A stretch of 64,000 nucleotides of DNA, taken from assembly GCA_021229015.1 (NCBI GenBank), contig CM037792.1:2092070-2156069 (forward strand), in the 5' to 3' direction. Origin of the DNA: Solen grandis (Eukaryota > Mollusca > Bivalvia > Adapedonta > Solenidae). Of this stretch, positions 62,415-64,000 are shown piece after piece (within the stretch, counting starts at the first letter, position 1; the number at the start of each line of letters is the position of its first letter). Under the pieces are notes generated by a model, which worked only from the letters and a program-made list of their open reading frames with translations, had not been told where the DNA came from and did not search any database. The translations under genes were made by a program, and so were the position numbers.

Positions 62415-63621
62415 CCGTTTTTTTCTCGTAAACGGAGAAATGGACCCATATTTTTAATTATTTAAGTTTTACATTTAAGTCTAAAACGACTGTGCAATTT
62501 TTTTTTCGGTGGAGAAAAAAACAACACTTTTGCTTCTTGACCACATAAATAACAACTGCTGTCACTATTCTTTTTCTATGAAATTACATTGTATCCAAAA
62601 AGTGACTATCGTTTAAAATGTTTCAGGTATCCATGATACAAAATAGGTGATTTCAAAATTGGTCTCTGCGTCCAGGTTAGTGTGGTGGTGGATTCAGGAA
62701 TTTCTGACGAGTAAAAGGGGTGGGGTGTATCCGACGATGTCATTAAACAAGCCTCCTCCCCACCCTTCTGTTAATTACTCTTGGTCTCAAAACACACAAT
62801 ATATGCAGCAGCAACAATATTGCCAATAGCATACCAGAGCTTAACAGAATGTAAGAAAGAGTACATATCCATGTTAAGGTACATTGATTTCATCAAACAG
62901 ATTTATAAGCCGGTGCGAATTATGGCAAAGTAAAGCAGGAGTTCATTGCGGTTAAACTAAGCTGTAAAATCACAACTAATACTGCAAGTTTCCGCAAAGC
63001 ATCAACCCTGCAATGGCTCCAGGGGTCTTACGTGCCCTAAAAGCAATGTTGTAGTCACTTATATGTTTGCATCATTATGAAAGTCGTCCCCAAGGTAATG
63101 CTTTCAACCTATTAATGATGGTACAAATTGACGCTGACACAGGTAAATTAATTGAATGATCCCGAGGGGTAAAGGTAACGATTTGAAAACCATGATCAAA
63201 AACATTCGGCGACCTTATCTATGCTGATTGTTTGAATACATTACCGTTGAACTCTAAAATGCAAGGACAGTGAAATAGCCGAACAAGAAAAAAAAATGAT
63301 TGAGTAAATTGTATAGTGACACAGATTTAATGTGGGTTCGTAGGACACAACTTTTGCGCACATTCTAGAGGTAATCGAATGTAGCTTGAAGTCATCAGGA
63401 CGATCATTGTGCTCGCCAGATGTCGCTACGACGAGCAGCATGACGTCACGAATAAAAGACCGAATAACTAGAATACAAATATAAGGGAGATATCTGAAAA
63501 TCAAACAATATTTCAAATGTACCGGGACCGAAGCGATACATAATCTAGATAGACTTCGATATACCGGTCATCGGATTATCGATAAAATTAAATGGACCTA
63601 ATATCATAATGAAGCATATGG

Positions 63622-63667
<46 letters not shown>
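63622..63667 (+). repeat. (CT)n microsatellite
   Basis: CT run with one early TTT interruption. Confidence 0.93.
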
Positions 63668-63670
<3 letters not shown>

Positions 63671-63714
63671 GAGGGTCAGCTAATTCATCAGCTACTGCTA
63701 AATTTACATAATTT

Positions 63715-64000
63715 TCCCGGCGGCCACGGTAGCATTGTTTGTCCAATAGCTAGTGCTCCGTAGGATTTTGCTCCGATTTTCGAAGAAAAATGTTATTGTC
63801 ATGACCCTATCGTCGGTATCGGCGGTGGCGTTGGTCAAGATTTTCGCTCAGGACCATATTCGTTTGACCATCAGACATATTCACTTCAAACTTGGTATAC
63901 TTGTTCACTATCAAAAAGTAACACATTTCAAAAAGGCAGTTAACTCTAAACCATCTTTGCACAGTTTTGGCCCTTTTCCGACTTAGGATTTTCTTGGCTG
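63715..64000 (+). repeat. Probable dispersed repeat cut by the window edge
   Basis: GGCGGTGGCGTTGGTCAAG with CTTCAAACTTGGTATACTTG resembles a repeat I associate with bivalve genomes. No second copy is in this window, so this rests on recall rather than comparison. Confidence 0.35.

Overview
The window looks like nuclear DNA of a bivalve or other mollusc. It is AT-rich, intron-rich and gene-poor, full of short tRNA-headed SINEs, MITEs, microsatellites and LINE remnants, and carries one 100-base assembly gap at 32304-32403. Its three genes are animal genes with GT/AG introns. There are no operons, prokaryotic signals or CRISPR arrays. The mollusc assignment is an inference from SINE tails ending in a GACGTTAAACCC-type motif and from the match of one gene to the bivalve gigasin-6-like family.

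Layout. (1) 1-3446: AT-rich with no gene. (2) 4331-7950, minus: a three-exon gene for a 221-residue four-pass membrane protein with the GLW signature of the claudin/PMP22 superfamily. (3) 8000-18100: repeats, namely SINE pieces (including a head-to-head pair at 12478-12995), TTAA-flanked MITEs, other inverted-repeat elements, a possibly Helitron-like element built on a ~135-bp tandem repeat (16235-17287), and a LINE C-terminal relic (17531-17923). (4) 18145-27678, plus: a complete seven-exon gamma/delta/zeta-type sarcoglycan gene (281 residues). (5) 27750-33211: purine-rich tract, a SINE, AT-rich spacer and the gap. (6) 33212-58635, minus: the first four coding exons (about 343 residues) of a serine beta-lactamase-like gene (LACTB/gigasin-6-like). 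Its first intron is about 20 kb, and its 3' end is not found here. (7) 58636-64000: upstream flank with a fold-back element, SINEs and a microsatellite.

The giant first intron of the beta-lactamase-like gene is the most structured region. It holds a 125-bp perfect inverted repeat around an AT/ATT microsatellite, three same-orientation copies of a ~300-bp dispersed repeat, and a dead LINE interrupted by three insertions (a TTAA MITE, a MITE with 9-bp target duplications and a SINE), each with recognisable target-site duplications. The genes show no functional link: one belongs to the dystrophin-associated complex, one is a junction or tetraspan-type membrane protein, and one is a secreted or membrane-bound serine hydrolase-like protein. 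I found no novel multi-gene system. The original observations are mostly about mobile-element structure and exon reconstruction.
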